Shown: positions 7,684 through 15,742 of the stretch, piece by piece | How the letters are laid out: each line of letters starts with the position of its first letter | Numbering within the stretch: the stretch's first letter is position 1 | From: Roseibium polysiphoniae | GTDB lineage: Bacteria > Pseudomonadota > Alphaproteobacteria > Rhizobiales > Stappiaceae | Assembly: GCF_014842925.1 (NCBI RefSeq) | Contig: NZ_JACYXJ010000001.1 | Coordinates: 186,001-250,000, forward strand | Length of the DNA stretch: 64,000 bases | Direction: 5' to 3' | Position numbers and translations under genes: made by a program | The notes under the pieces: model-generated | Databases searched by the model: none | Told to the model about the DNA's origin: nothing | The model's input: the letters and a program-made list of their open reading frames with translations, nothing else

Positions 7684-8871
7684 ATGTTGGACCTGTTCGC
7701 AAACTCAAACACGGGCTATTTCGACGCAGGACTGACAGGCGAACGTCTGCTGCCTGACCTGTTGACCCGAGAGCAGTTCGATCGCGCGGAAAACGAAGTC
7801 AGCAGCTGGGAAGGCTATGAAAAGACGCCTTTGCTCAGCTTCGGTCCGTTGGCGGCGGATCTGGGGCTGGGCGAAGTTCTCTACAAGCATGAGGGCGATC
7901 GCTTTGGCCTGGGCAGCTTCAAAGCCCTGGGCGGTGCCTACGCGGTGATGTGCGTCCTGCAGCGGGAAATATCGAAGCGTATTGGCAAGGACGTGTCCCT
8001 GGCGAAGGTCCGAGACCGCGCATTTCCGTCAGAGGCAAAGGATATTACCGTGATTTCAGCGACGGACGGCAATCATGGCCGCTCGGTTGCCTGGGGTGCG
8101 GCCCGTTGTGGTGTATCCTGCCGGATCTATGTTCATGCCGAGGTCAGCGAGCACCGCGTCGATGCCATGCGCGCGCTGGGCGCAGACGTTATCCGCATTG
8201 ATGGCGATTATGACGCGACGGTGGAGCAGACCCGCCTCGATGCTGAGCAGAACGGATGGCTGATCGTCTCCGACACCTCCTGGACCGGCTATACTCAAAC
8301 GCCGATCGAGGTCATGGCCGGATACGGTGTGATGGCGCGCGAAATCACGCGTGATCTCGCAACACCACCCACCCATGTTTTCCTGCAGGGCGGCGTGGGT
8401 GGACTGGCCGCTGCGGTGGCTGCAGTTTTCAGGCAGGACTGGGGGACTGAAGCACCCAAGGTCTATGTGGTGGAACCGGAGCTCGCACCGTGCCTCTTTG
8501 AAAGTTCCAAGGCAGGCCGCTCCACTGCTGTTCAGATCGCCGAAGAGACGATCATGGCCGGGCTCTCCTGCGGTGAGCCGTCCGAGGTTGCCTGGTCCGT
8601 TCTGGCTTCGCAAACGAGTGGGTTCCTGACGATACCGGAAGAGGTGGTTGCGCCGACTGTGCGCATGCTTGCGTCTTTCGAACCTGAAAGCGCTCGCGTC
8701 CAAGCTGGCGAGAGCGGGGTCGCGGGACTTTGCGGTCTGATCTGCGCGGCAACGCAGCCAAACCTGCGCGCGGCGCTTGGGCTGAATGAAAGCTCCCGTG
8801 TGGTGTTGATTGGCTCCGAAGGCGTCACCGATCCGGTTATTTACGACCAGATCATCAAGGGCGAGATCTAG
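7684..8871 (+). CDS. dpaL: Diaminopropionate ammonia-lyase
   Basis: A 395-aa PLP enzyme of fold type II that converts 2,3-diaminopropionate to pyruvate and two ammonia. The PLP lysine is Lys80 in RFGLGSFKALGGAYAV, and the serine/asparagine loop is ATDGNHGRSVAWGA. A glycine-rich phosphate-binding loop (LQGGVGGLAAAVAA) and a late GESGVAGL segment also match the family. The ATG at 7684 follows aaaaggag. It is alone on its strand and divergent from the Lrp-type gene, so it is probably induced by an amino acid. A related threo-3-hydroxyaspartate or threonine-type lyase activity cannot be excluded. Confidence 0.85.
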   Translation: MLDLFANSNTGYFDAGLTGERLLPDLLTREQFDRAENEVSSWEGYEKTPLLSFGPLAADLGLGEVLYKHEGDRFGLGSFKALGGAYAVMCVLQREISKRIGKDVSLAKVRDRAFPSEAKDITVISATDGNHGRSVAWGAARCGVSCRIYVHAEVSEHRVDAMRALGADVIRIDGDYDATVEQTRLDAEQNGWLIVSDTSWTGYTQTPIEVMAGYGVMAREITRDLATPPTHVFLQGGVGGLAAAVAAVFRQDWGTEAPKVYVVEPELAPCLFESSKAGRSTAVQIAEETIMAGLSCGEPSEVAWSVLASQTSGFLTIPEEVVAPTVRMLASFEPESARVQAGESGVAGLCGLICAATQPNLRAALGLNESSRVVLIGSEGVTDPVIYDQIIKGEI

Positions 8872-8896
8872 GCCGGGATACAGCGATCCGAGGGTT

Positions 8897-9286
8897 TCAA
8901 TCCAATGCCGCAATCGGCCGGATCTCGACGATCGCACCTTCCTGAACAAAGCCGGCCACTTCAATCGCCGTCCAGGCCGGATAGGGCTCGACCACATAGT
9001 CGGCGCGGACGGCCTTGAACACTTCCAGATGGGCGCGAAGGCCAACATGATAGCTGGTCATCTCGACAAGTGACCCGTAGTCCAGATTGGCCTCGCGCAA
9101 GACAAGACCAATCTTTTCAAAGGCATTACGAATTTGCGCTTCCGGGTCCTCTGGCAGGTTTCCCCCCGGATCCGTGCCTGTAAATCCTGTAAGGAAGACG
9201 TGTTGGCCAGAGATCAATCCCGGCGCCATTTTCCAGTCCGAATAGTAGGACTGCAATTCCTTTGGGACGATCGCCTGGCGTGTCAT
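8897..9286 (-). CDS. RidA family protein
   Basis: A 129-aa member of the YjgF/YER057c/UK114 family. The ATG at 9286 (MTRQAIVPKELQSYY) has an aggag binding site; a much longer open frame upstream is antisense to the cupin gene and is rejected. Family features are GQHVFLTGFTG, QIRNAFEKIGLVLREANLDY, and the C-terminal PAWTAIEVAGFVQEGAIVEI. RidA enzymes hydrolyse reactive enamine/imine intermediates released by PLP lyases, which fits its place directly downstream of, and convergent with, the diaminopropionate lyase. A true RidA arginine in the C-terminal motif is not evident, so it may be a YjgF subfamily with another substrate. Confidence 0.85.
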   Translation of the reverse strand: MTRQAIVPKELQSYYSDWKMAPGLISGQHVFLTGFTGTDPGGNLPEDPEAQIRNAFEKIGLVLREANLDYGSLVEMTSYHVGLRAHLEVFKAVRADYVVEPYPAWTAIEVAGFVQEGAIVEIRPIAALD

Positions 9287-9424
9287 GTGGTCTCCTGATG
9301 GCTTGTCTGAGGCATCATAGCGGCCGATCCTCGACAGTTCGATGGCTGCGCGACGTGTTTGACGGCGGCAGCCGGACACCCTAGCGTTGACAGACGACCT
9401 CGACGCCCGCTTCAGGAAGATCTC

Positions 9425-10036
9425 ATGCAAAACCGCTCTGCCGCGCTGCAAGCCTTTGTTGATGCGGCCGAAACCGCATTCAAAGAACGTGCCCAGGGAG
9501 AAGAGTCGCGGCGCTCTGTCAGCCGCTCTTTTTCGGCCCTGGCTGCGCCGGCGGACAAACCGCGCGCAACCCCCGCCAATGAAGGCTCCCGTTTGCCTGT
9601 CTGCGACGCGCATCTCGATCAGATGATCGATCCGACGCGCTTTCCGGATGCAGATCTCGCAGCACTCGCGGAAACATTCCGGGCGCTGGAGCCGGCCCTT
9701 TCCTGGAGCAAACGCAAGGGCACGACGGCCGCAGCAAGCGACACGTTCGACCAGGGACATGCCAATACGCTGATCATCGGGCCCGGTGGACTGGAGCGGC
9801 GGACGGACGTCTGGCTCGGTGTCTCCCTGCTTGCGCCAGATGTCCGCTACCCTGATCACGATCACCCACCGGAAGAAACCTATCTTTGCATGTCGCGCGG
9901 CGAGTTTACCCACGGCGGCAGTGACTGGTTCGAGCCCGGGCCCGGCGGGTCCTTCTACAATTCACCGGGAATACTGCACGCCATGCGCTCGGGATCCGAA
10001 CCGCTTCTGGCATTCTGGCTTCTTCTGACCGCGTGA
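9425..10036 (+). CDS. Cupin of the dimethylsulfoniopropionate lyase family (DddQ-like)
   Basis: The ATG at 9425 follows aggaag and gives 203 aa, close to the usual DddQ length. The C-terminal cupin has both motifs expected of DMSP-lyase cupins: H-x-H-x3-E-x-Y in DHDHPPEETY (His145, His147, Glu151, Tyr153) and G-x5-P-x3-H in GSFYNSPGILH (His185). His, Glu and His would hold a metal, and Tyr is the proposed base that splits DMSP into dimethyl sulfide and acrylate. The N-terminal half is helical. No acrylate-degradation gene is adjacent. Related cupins with weak or no DMSP activity exist, so activity is inferred. Confidence 0.7.
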   Translation: MQNRSAALQAFVDAAETAFKERAQGEESRRSVSRSFSALAAPADKPRATPANEGSRLPVCDAHLDQMIDPTRFPDADLAALAETFRALEPALSWSKRKGTTAAASDTFDQGHANTLIIGPGGLERRTDVWLGVSLLAPDVRYPDHDHPPEETYLCMSRGEFTHGGSDWFEPGPGGSFYNSPGILHAMRSGSEPLLAFWLLLTA

Positions 10037-10047
10037 GCGCGGCAGAG

Positions 10048-10083
10048 GCCTGGGACGTCATGCCGGATAACCCCAGGCATTTT
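10048..10083 (+). terminator. Probable intrinsic terminator after the DddQ-like gene
   Basis: GCCTGGG (10048-10054) pairs with CCCAGGC (10072-10078), followed by ATTTT. It starts 11 bases after the cupin stop codon. The loop is long (17 bases), which weakens the call. Confidence 0.5.
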
Positions 10084-10118
10084 CCGGGAACTTCATTTTA
10101 CCAGGATCGGCTTTGAAC

Positions 10119-10451
10119 ATGATCATCGAGATACGCCGCTACACATTGAAGCCAGGCCGCCGGGAAGAGTTCATCGACTTCTTCGAACGGGAAAATCGCG
10201 CTGCACTTCGCGAAGCAGGAATGCTGGTCTTCGGCCCCCTGAGAGATCTTGAAAATCCTGACAAGGTGCATTGGATGCGAGCCTTTCCAACGCTTGAATC
10301 GCGCGAGACCCTCAAGGAAGGTTTTTACAACGGGCCTGTCTGGAACGAGCGCATCGAGCATCAGGTCATGCCAATGATCGCGCACTACGAGGCGGAAGTG
10401 ACCGAAACGACTGGCGGGTTTGAAGGGTTTGGTGGCCGACCTGAGCTCTAA
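10119..10451 (+). CDS. NIPSNAP family protein
   Basis: A 110-aa ferredoxin-like dimeric alpha/beta barrel protein. MIIEIRRYTLKPGRREEFID and the later VHWMRAFPTLESRETLKEGF, with YNGPVWNERIE, match NIPSNAP proteins, a family of small cytoplasmic proteins of unknown chemistry in bacteria. A start from the TTG at 10113 would add only two residues. It converges with the racemase gene, with 6 bases between stop codons. Function is not assignable beyond family. Confidence 0.8.
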   Translation: MIIEIRRYTLKPGRREEFIDFFERENRAALREAGMLVFGPLRDLENPDKVHWMRAFPTLESRETLKEGFYNGPVWNERIEHQVMPMIAHYEAEVTETTGGFEGFGGRPEL

Positions 10452-10457
10452 CGCGAG

Positions 10458-11156
10458 TTACCTCGCATCAAGGGCTCGGGCAACAGCTGCCTGGCAATGG
10501 AGCTCGGTTGTCGAAAACGCCGGGAGCGGGCACTCTCCGGGAGAGATAAGCAACGGGATTTCCGTGCAGGCCAGAGCGACGCTGTCCGCGCCACGTTGGC
10601 CCATGGCAGCCATCACGTCCTTGTACTTTCCACGCGTTTCCTCGTGGAAACGATTGTGGACCAGCTCCTCGTAGATGCTGTCGTGAATGAATTTTTTTTC
10701 AGCTTCGTTGGGCTCGACAGTTTCCAGGTCATTACGAGCAAAAACCTCTGGAAAGAAGGTTCCCTCCATCGTTTTTCTCACGCCCAGGATAGCTGTGCGG
10801 CCGAGGCCTTTCGATTTCACAGCCTCCGCTGTCACTTGCGCGATGTGGAGAAACGGAATGTTGATCATGGGCTCGATGGTAGGCACAAACCGGTGCACAT
10901 CATTGCAGGTAATCACGATAAAATCGGCCCCCGCAGACTGGAGCGATCGTGCCGAGTCCGCGATCTGCTGGCAGGCAGCAGCTTCGTCGCCCCTGTCAAT
11001 TACAGCACTGACATAGTCTTGGCGATTGACGCTTTCCAGGACGATGCGTGCCGAGGAAACCCCGCCAGCGGTCATCTGGGTTATCTCATTGACACGCTTG
11101 TAATACTCAGCCGTCGAGACCCAGCTCAGTCCACCGATCATTCCGATTTTCTTCAT
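10458..11156 (-). CDS. Aspartate/glutamate racemase family protein
   Basis: A 232-aa protein of the Asp/Glu racemase superfamily (YgeA-like). The N-terminal signature KKIGMIGGLSWVSTAEYY is typical. The two catalytic cysteines are visible, one in VITCNDVHRF and one in ALACTEIPLL, so it should be an active cofactor-independent racemase. The first motif reads CNDVH rather than the common CNTxH. Together with the nearby diaminopropionate lyase and RidA gene it suggests a local set for unusual amino acid metabolism, but the genes are not one operon. Confidence 0.82.
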   Translation of the reverse strand: MKKIGMIGGLSWVSTAEYYKRVNEITQMTAGGVSSARIVLESVNRQDYVSAVIDRGDEAAACQQIADSARSLQSAGADFIVITCNDVHRFVPTIEPMINIPFLHIAQVTAEAVKSKGLGRTAILGVRKTMEGTFFPEVFARNDLETVEPNEAEKKFIHDSIYEELVHNRFHEETRGKYKDVMAAMGQRGADSVALACTEIPLLISPGECPLPAFSTTELHCQAAVARALDAR

Positions 11157-11307
11157 TCGTTTTCGTCCCGTTGATTCCCGAAGGCAAAGACTATCGGATA
11201 GCCAGGTAAAGCGCGAACGCTGGTGCCGTCATGGTCGGACGGAAACATGTGAGTAGGTCGTCGTCGACAGGGCGCCGGAGGCTGCGCTTAACAGACAGAG
11301 AAAGGCG

Positions 11308-11868
11308 TCAGCTCAAAGACCCGCAGAAGGCGGTGCTCAGCGCCGTATCCACTTCCCTGCTTTGATGGGCATGCGGTACAAAGGCCCTTAAGAGGGCAAA
11401 GCCGTTGGTGGCCGGGATCTCCAGAACGATCAGCTCATCCAGGTCCTCAGGCGGATTTTCCCGAATGATTGACAGCTGTTCCGGCGTCAGCAGGAGCATT
11501 GAGAGAATGTCCGATCCTGATGTCCGGTTGTTCAGGCTGTAGACGGCTTCTCCCGCCTCGTTGAAAAGGCCGATCGACCAGAAGGGCACGGGGATCGAGG
11601 CGGTGAACAGCACCGGCCCCTCGTCCAGCGTGAAGCGGCAGGCTGCATGTTTCATCGCCGGGTCCAGCGCCGGCAGGGGCTCTGCGCCCGGTTGCACGTC
11701 CGGCAGCAGGTTGAACTGGCGATCCGGGCCGAAGTTTGCGACGTCGGCATAGGCGCTGTGGCTCGTGTTCTGCGGGATCGTCAGCACCACGAGGATATGC
11801 ACCACGGCGGCAAGGCTGAGCGTTGCGACCAGTCCGGTGAGCCAGGCAAGGCGTGGAGACAGGCTCAT
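11308..11868 (-). CDS. DUF1254 family membrane-anchored protein
   Basis: A 186-aa protein with one N-terminal membrane segment (WLTGLVATLSLAAVVHILVV) and a periplasmic part. FNLLPDVQPGAEPLPALDPA and CRFTLDEGPVLFTASIPVPF match short DUF1254 proteins found in alphaproteobacteria next to a DUF1214 partner. It overlaps the DUF1214 gene by 4 bases (ATGA), so the two are translationally coupled. Together they look like a split version of the two-domain DUF1254-DUF1214 proteins. Function is unknown. Confidence 0.75.
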   Translation of the reverse strand: MSLSPRLAWLTGLVATLSLAAVVHILVVLTIPQNTSHSAYADVANFGPDRQFNLLPDVQPGAEPLPALDPAMKHAACRFTLDEGPVLFTASIPVPFWSIGLFNEAGEAVYSLNNRTSGSDILSMLLLTPEQLSIIRENPPEDLDELIVLEIPATNGFALLRAFVPHAHQSREVDTALSTAFCGSLS

Positions 11869-12599
11869 GAGCAGGACAGCCTTTCGATGAGGGGCATGAC
11901 CGCACCATCCAGGGCGGAGCCTGTCGTGATCGGAGCGTCGTAGAGCCTGAACGTGAACATCAGCCCGGACCCGATGCCACCGGCCGTGGCCATGCCGTCA
12001 GCGCCTGTCTCGGAAGCTCTTGGCAGCCCGAGGGGAAGCCAGTTGCCGGGCCGAGGTGCGCGGGCGGCAGTGATCTCGAAGCTGCCGTCTTCCTTGCGCA
12101 GGATCTGACGGCTGGTGAGAAAGGTTCTGCCGGCAAGGGTTGGCACCAGCCGGCCATGATTATCCGCTGCAGTCAGGGTCCATAGACGTGCCGTCGGCGT
12201 CTGACCGGAAATCCGGTAGTCACAGGCGGGATTGAGCGTGGCGCCCGAGCTGTCGGTGCGTGCGCTGATGGCAAGACCTTCACCCGATGCCAGGGGAATG
12301 CGGGCGCTGCGCGTGTAGATCGCCACGGAGTAGGGATCTGCTTCCGACGTTCCGGCCTCCGGATAGGCCGACCAGGGGCCGATGGTCACGGACAGGAAGG
12401 GCCGATCCCGTTCGATCATCAGATAGGCCGAGGTGATGCCCAGAAGCGAACCGGCAAACAGGATCAGAAGAACTGCAAAGAGCGAGCGGATCGGCGTGGG
12501 TCGGCGCGGGGCGATGATCGCCGGCATGTCCGGCTCATACCATGAGGCCTCGCTGTGAAGTGGCACCTGAGACGTCGGCGTTTTGGGGGCGACATTCAT
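11865..12599 (-). CDS. DUF1214 family membrane-anchored protein
   Basis: A 244-aa protein with a cytoplasmic N-terminus of about 40 residues, one membrane helix (SLFAVLLILFAGSLLGITSA) and a periplasmic domain. ADPYSVAIYTRSARIPLASG and the CDYRISGQTPTARLWTLTA stretch fit the DUF1214 family. It overlaps the upstream penicillin-binding protein gene and the downstream DUF1254 gene by 4 bases each, so the three genes form a tight operon on the minus strand. This ties the otherwise unknown DUF1214/DUF1254 pair to cell-wall synthesis in this genome. Confidence 0.78.
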   Translation of the reverse strand: MNVAPKTPTSQVPLHSEASWYEPDMPAIIAPRRPTPIRSLFAVLLILFAGSLLGITSAYLMIERDRPFLSVTIGPWSAYPEAGTSEADPYSVAIYTRSARIPLASGEGLAISARTDSSGATLNPACDYRISGQTPTARLWTLTAADNHGRLVPTLAGRTFLTSRQILRKEDGSFEITAARAPRPGNWLPLGLPRASETGADGMATAGGIGSGLMFTFRLYDAPITTGSALDGAVMPLIERLSCS

Positions 12600-14806
12600 T
12601 GCCGGGCCGCCACGTCTGTCGGGGGCGTGCTCTCAGCCGGTGGGGCTGAGGCAAGCGGTGAAATTGCGCTTAGTGCCTTGCCGATGTCTTTCAGAACGCC
12701 TTGGGTCTGCCGGTTGAGCACGCGCGGCTGAGGCCTGTTTTCGCTCTCGTCCTTCACCAGAGCCTTGGGGAAGCGGGCAAGGTCCGCCGCATCGACGCCG
12801 GGCATGGGCGCAAGATCAATGTCCCGATGGGCATAGTCCATGAAGGCTTGCCAGGTCATGGCGGGAAGGCTGCCGCCCGTGACCCGGCGGGTGGAGGTAA
12901 AATCGTCATTGCCGAACCAGACCGCCGCCGCGAAATTGCCCGTGTATCCGACGAACCATGCATCCCTGTAGGCAGAGGTGGTGCCGGTCTTGCCGGCTGC
13001 AACGACACCGTCGATGCGCGCTCTGCGGCCTGTGCCGGCCTCGACCACATTGACGAGGATCTCGTTCATTTCCTCCACCTTGTCGGCCGGAAGGACCCGG
13101 GGGGCTTCCATCTCGTCCCGGTCCCGATTGTAAAGAACGGTCCCGTCGCTGTTCTTGACTTCCACGATCGCATAGGGCGTTGCCTTCTGCCCGCCGTTGG
13201 CAAAGGTGGAATAGGACGCGGCCATGTCGAGAACCGACACATCGGAGGCGCCAAGGGGCAGGGACTTGGAGATCTTGAGTTCGTTGGTGATGCCCATGGC
13301 ATAGGCGGTCTCCACGATCTTGTCGCGGCCGATGGCCTGGGCAAGACGAACGGGCACCGTGTTGATCGACTTGGTCAGCGCCACCTTCAGGCTCACCGGA
13401 CCGCGGTAGCTGCGCCCATAATTGCGCGGGCTCCAGCCGCCGATGGTGATCGGCCTGTCGGGCACAATGCTGTCCTTGGAATAGCCGTTCATGAAGGCGG
13501 CCATATAGACGAAGGGCTTGAAGGCGGAACCGGGCTGACGCAGGGCGTTGACGGCGCGGTTGAACTGGCTGTCGCCATAGGATCGCCCACCCACCATGGC
13601 GACCACGGCGCCGTCCGGAACCATCGCCGCGAGCGCCGCCGAGCCCACGTCCCGGGCCTTGGCATTGTCTCTCAAGGTGGCTTCGACCGCCAGATCCGCC
13701 TGCCGTTGCAAGGCGGGGTCGAGGGTGGTGCGGACGGTGACGATCCGGTCGCGTGCCAGGGCCGGGTTTCGACGCGCCAGTTTTTTCACCTCGTCCAGCG
13801 CCCAGTCAAGGAAATACTCCGGCAGCTGATCCTGAGACCGGTCGACGGCAATGGCCGGGTTGCGCCTCGCGCCAATCACCTGTCCTTCGGTCAGGAGCCC
13901 GGCCTGGACCATGTTGGTCAGCACCTCATTGGCTCTGGCGCGGGCGGCGGGCAGATTGACGTGTGGGGCGTATTTCGTTGGTGCCTTGTAGAGACCTGCC
14001 AGAATGGCGCTTTCGGCCAGTGTCAGTTCACGGACATTCTTGTTGAAATAGAACTCTGCAGCGGCTGTCACGCCGAAGACACCGCCGCCCATATAGGCCC
14101 GGTCCAGATAGAGCTTCAGGATTTCCTGCTTGGTCAGATTGGCCTCCAGCCAGAGGGCCAGATAGGCTTCCTTGATCTTGCGGCCCAAGGTTCGCTCGTT
14201 GCTCAGAAACAGGTTCTTCGCCAGCTGCTGGGTCAGCGATGAACCGCCCTGAACGACGCCACCAGCGCGCGCGTTTTCGACCATGGCGCGAAAGGTGCCG
14301 ACGATGTCAATGCCGAAGTGGGAGAAGAACCGCCGATCCTCGGTCGCAAGCGTCGCCTTGATCAGGACGTCGGGAATTTCTTCAAGCGGCACCGTGTCAT
14401 TGAGGACGATCCCGCGTTTGCCGATTTCCTTGCCGAAGCGATCAAGAAAGGTCACCGCGAAGTCGTCGGTCGTGCGCCAGTCCGCATACCGTGTTGCCTC
14501 AAACGCGGGTTGGGCGAAGGCGAGCACGATGACGAGGCCAATGGCACCATAGGTGCAGGCATCCGAGCCCAGCTCCGCCAGCGCACGCCAGATGCCTCTT
14601 GCGCGAAAGCGCCGCAGGAAAGCATCATAGGATTCGAAGGTCCGCCGCAGGGCGCTGCCGATGGTCCATAGAACCGTGTCGACGAAGGCATCGATCGCCA
14701 GCAGGAATTGGCCAAAACTGCGCCTTTGCCGCGGCACGGAGACGGGCTCGGGCGCGGGGGGAGGCGTCGGTTCCGAGGGGCTCTGTCTGCTTTCGTCTTC
14801 GCTCAA
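12596..14806 (-). CDS. Class A penicillin-binding protein (PBP1A family)
   Basis: A bifunctional peptidoglycan glycosyltransferase and transpeptidase. After a Pro-rich cytoplasmic tail and a membrane helix comes a GT51 domain (ATEDRRFFSHFGID with the catalytic Glu, GGSSLTQQLAKN). The transpeptidase domain shows SxxK in GSAFKPFVY, SxN in KSINTVPVRLA, and KTGT in GKTGTTSAYRDAWFVG. I chose the TTG at 14806 (MSEDESRQ, 736 aa) because aggacg precedes it; the frame stays open to a TTG at 14872, which would overlap the divergent YcgN start region. It leads the operon with the DUF1214 and DUF1254 genes. Confidence 0.9.
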   Translation of the reverse strand: MSEDESRQSPSEPTPPPAPEPVSVPRQRRSFGQFLLAIDAFVDTVLWTIGSALRRTFESYDAFLRRFRARGIWRALAELGSDACTYGAIGLVIVLAFAQPAFEATRYADWRTTDDFAVTFLDRFGKEIGKRGIVLNDTVPLEEIPDVLIKATLATEDRRFFSHFGIDIVGTFRAMVENARAGGVVQGGSSLTQQLAKNLFLSNERTLGRKIKEAYLALWLEANLTKQEILKLYLDRAYMGGGVFGVTAAAEFYFNKNVRELTLAESAILAGLYKAPTKYAPHVNLPAARARANEVLTNMVQAGLLTEGQVIGARRNPAIAVDRSQDQLPEYFLDWALDEVKKLARRNPALARDRIVTVRTTLDPALQRQADLAVEATLRDNAKARDVGSAALAAMVPDGAVVAMVGGRSYGDSQFNRAVNALRQPGSAFKPFVYMAAFMNGYSKDSIVPDRPITIGGWSPRNYGRSYRGPVSLKVALTKSINTVPVRLAQAIGRDKIVETAYAMGITNELKISKSLPLGASDVSVLDMAASYSTFANGGQKATPYAIVEVKNSDGTVLYNRDRDEMEAPRVLPADKVEEMNEILVNVVEAGTGRRARIDGVVAAGKTGTTSAYRDAWFVGYTGNFAAAVWFGNDDFTSTRRVTGGSLPAMTWQAFMDYAHRDIDLAPMPGVDAADLARFPKALVKDESENRPQPRVLNRQTQGVLKDIGKALSAISPLASAPPAESTPPTDVAARQ

Positions 14807-14890
14807 CGGACCACGTCCTGCTTGCTGGCGGGCGTTCAACCATGATAGGCCGCGCCGAACCTCTTGTCCCAAAGGAACTCGAAACCGCTG

Positions 14891-15382
14891 ATGAAATCAA
14901 TCACCTCGCCTGAAAATCCTGAAAGCCCGCCGTTCTGGAAGGTCAAAACCCTGGCCGAAATGACGCAAGGGGAATGGGAATCGCTTTGCGATGGCTGTGG
15001 GCGGTGCTGCTTGAACAAGCTCGAGGACTGGGATTCGGGGGCGATTGTCTGGACGGACGTCGCCTGTGAGCTTCTGGATGGAACGAGCTGCCGCTGCAAG
15101 GACTATGACAACCGGGCGGCGACGGTGCCCGATTGCATCCAGCTGACCGTGCAAGAAGTGCAGGAGCTGACCTGGCTGCCTCCAACCTGTGGCTATCGCC
15201 TGATCCGCGACGGACAGGATCTCTACTGGTGGCACCCCCTGGTTTCTGGCGATGCGGAAACAGTGCACCAGGCCGGCGTTTCGGTTCGCGGCCGAACCGT
15301 CACGGAAGCCAGTGTCCCGGTGGAAGAGCTCGAGGCCCACGTGGTGGCCTGGCCGAACGAGGTACCCGCGTCTGCCCGTTAG
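14891..15382 (+). CDS. YcgN family cysteine cluster protein
   Basis: A 163-aa protein with the cysteine pattern of the YkgJ/YcgN (UPF0260) family: [15 protein letters not shown], then [17 protein letters not shown] and PPTCGYRLI. These cysteines are thought to bind a metal or iron-sulfur cluster. The ATG at 14891 is preferred, with aaggaa upstream; a TTG at 14864 would add nine residues. It is divergent from the penicillin-binding protein gene. Function is unknown. Confidence 0.85.
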   Translation: MKSITSPENPESPPFWKVKTLAEMTQGEWESLCDGCGRCCLNKLEDWDSGAIVWTDVACELLDGTSCRCKDYDNRAATVPDCIQLTVQEVQELTWLPPTCGYRLIRDGQDLYWWHPLVSGDAETVHQAGVSVRGRTVTEASVPVEELEAHVVAWPNEVPASAR

Positions 15383-15742
15383 CAGGGCCGCTTTTGCCGC
15401 GATTCACCGACGTATTCTGGTCTGGCCCCGGATCAAGGTTAATGGATATGTAGTATTTCTTCCGGATGCCAGTTAATGGGCTCTTCACATCATTTTTTGG
15501 AATTCGATTTGATGTATATCTGGAATATCTCCCGCCAAGGGTGAATATTACGAACTCTGGGTGGCGGTATTTATGTTTGCGCATGGAAAGAAATAACAGT
15601 ATTGGCTTGTTTCCTGGCATTTTTGTCAGTTTTTGTATGTGTTCCAATTAATATATCTGAAATAATTATTATTTTAACTCAAGGGAACTTGAATATACGC
15701 GCTGATGAAAAGAAGGGGCGCGTTTTCCCTGGAGATTAAGTA
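15383..15742. other. AT-rich non-coding leader before the chemoreceptor gene
   Basis: These 360 bases hold no convincing gene. Bases 15601-15720 contain 40 G/C of 120 (33%), far below the GC-rich genes on both sides. A TCAAG-GGAA-CTTGA inverted repeat lies at 15679-15692, about 50 bases before the start. The stretch probably carries the promoter and upstream control region of the chemoreceptor, and could be bound by an AT-preferring nucleoid protein. A reading frame of 61 codons at 15466 has no binding site and was rejected. Confidence 0.6.

Noticed and set aside
9287..9913. Upstream extension of the RidA reading frame
   Set aside because: It runs antisense through the cupin gene and would more than double the size of a protein family of about 130 residues.
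12701..14242. Long plus-strand reading frame (513 codons) opposite the penicillin-binding protein gene
   Set aside because: It is antisense to a gene with clear transglycosylase and transpeptidase motifs; long shadow frames are common in GC-rich DNA and this one shows no domain.
15466..15651. 61-codon frame in the AT-rich leader
   Set aside because: No ribosome binding site, no recognisable features, and it lies in a probable control region.
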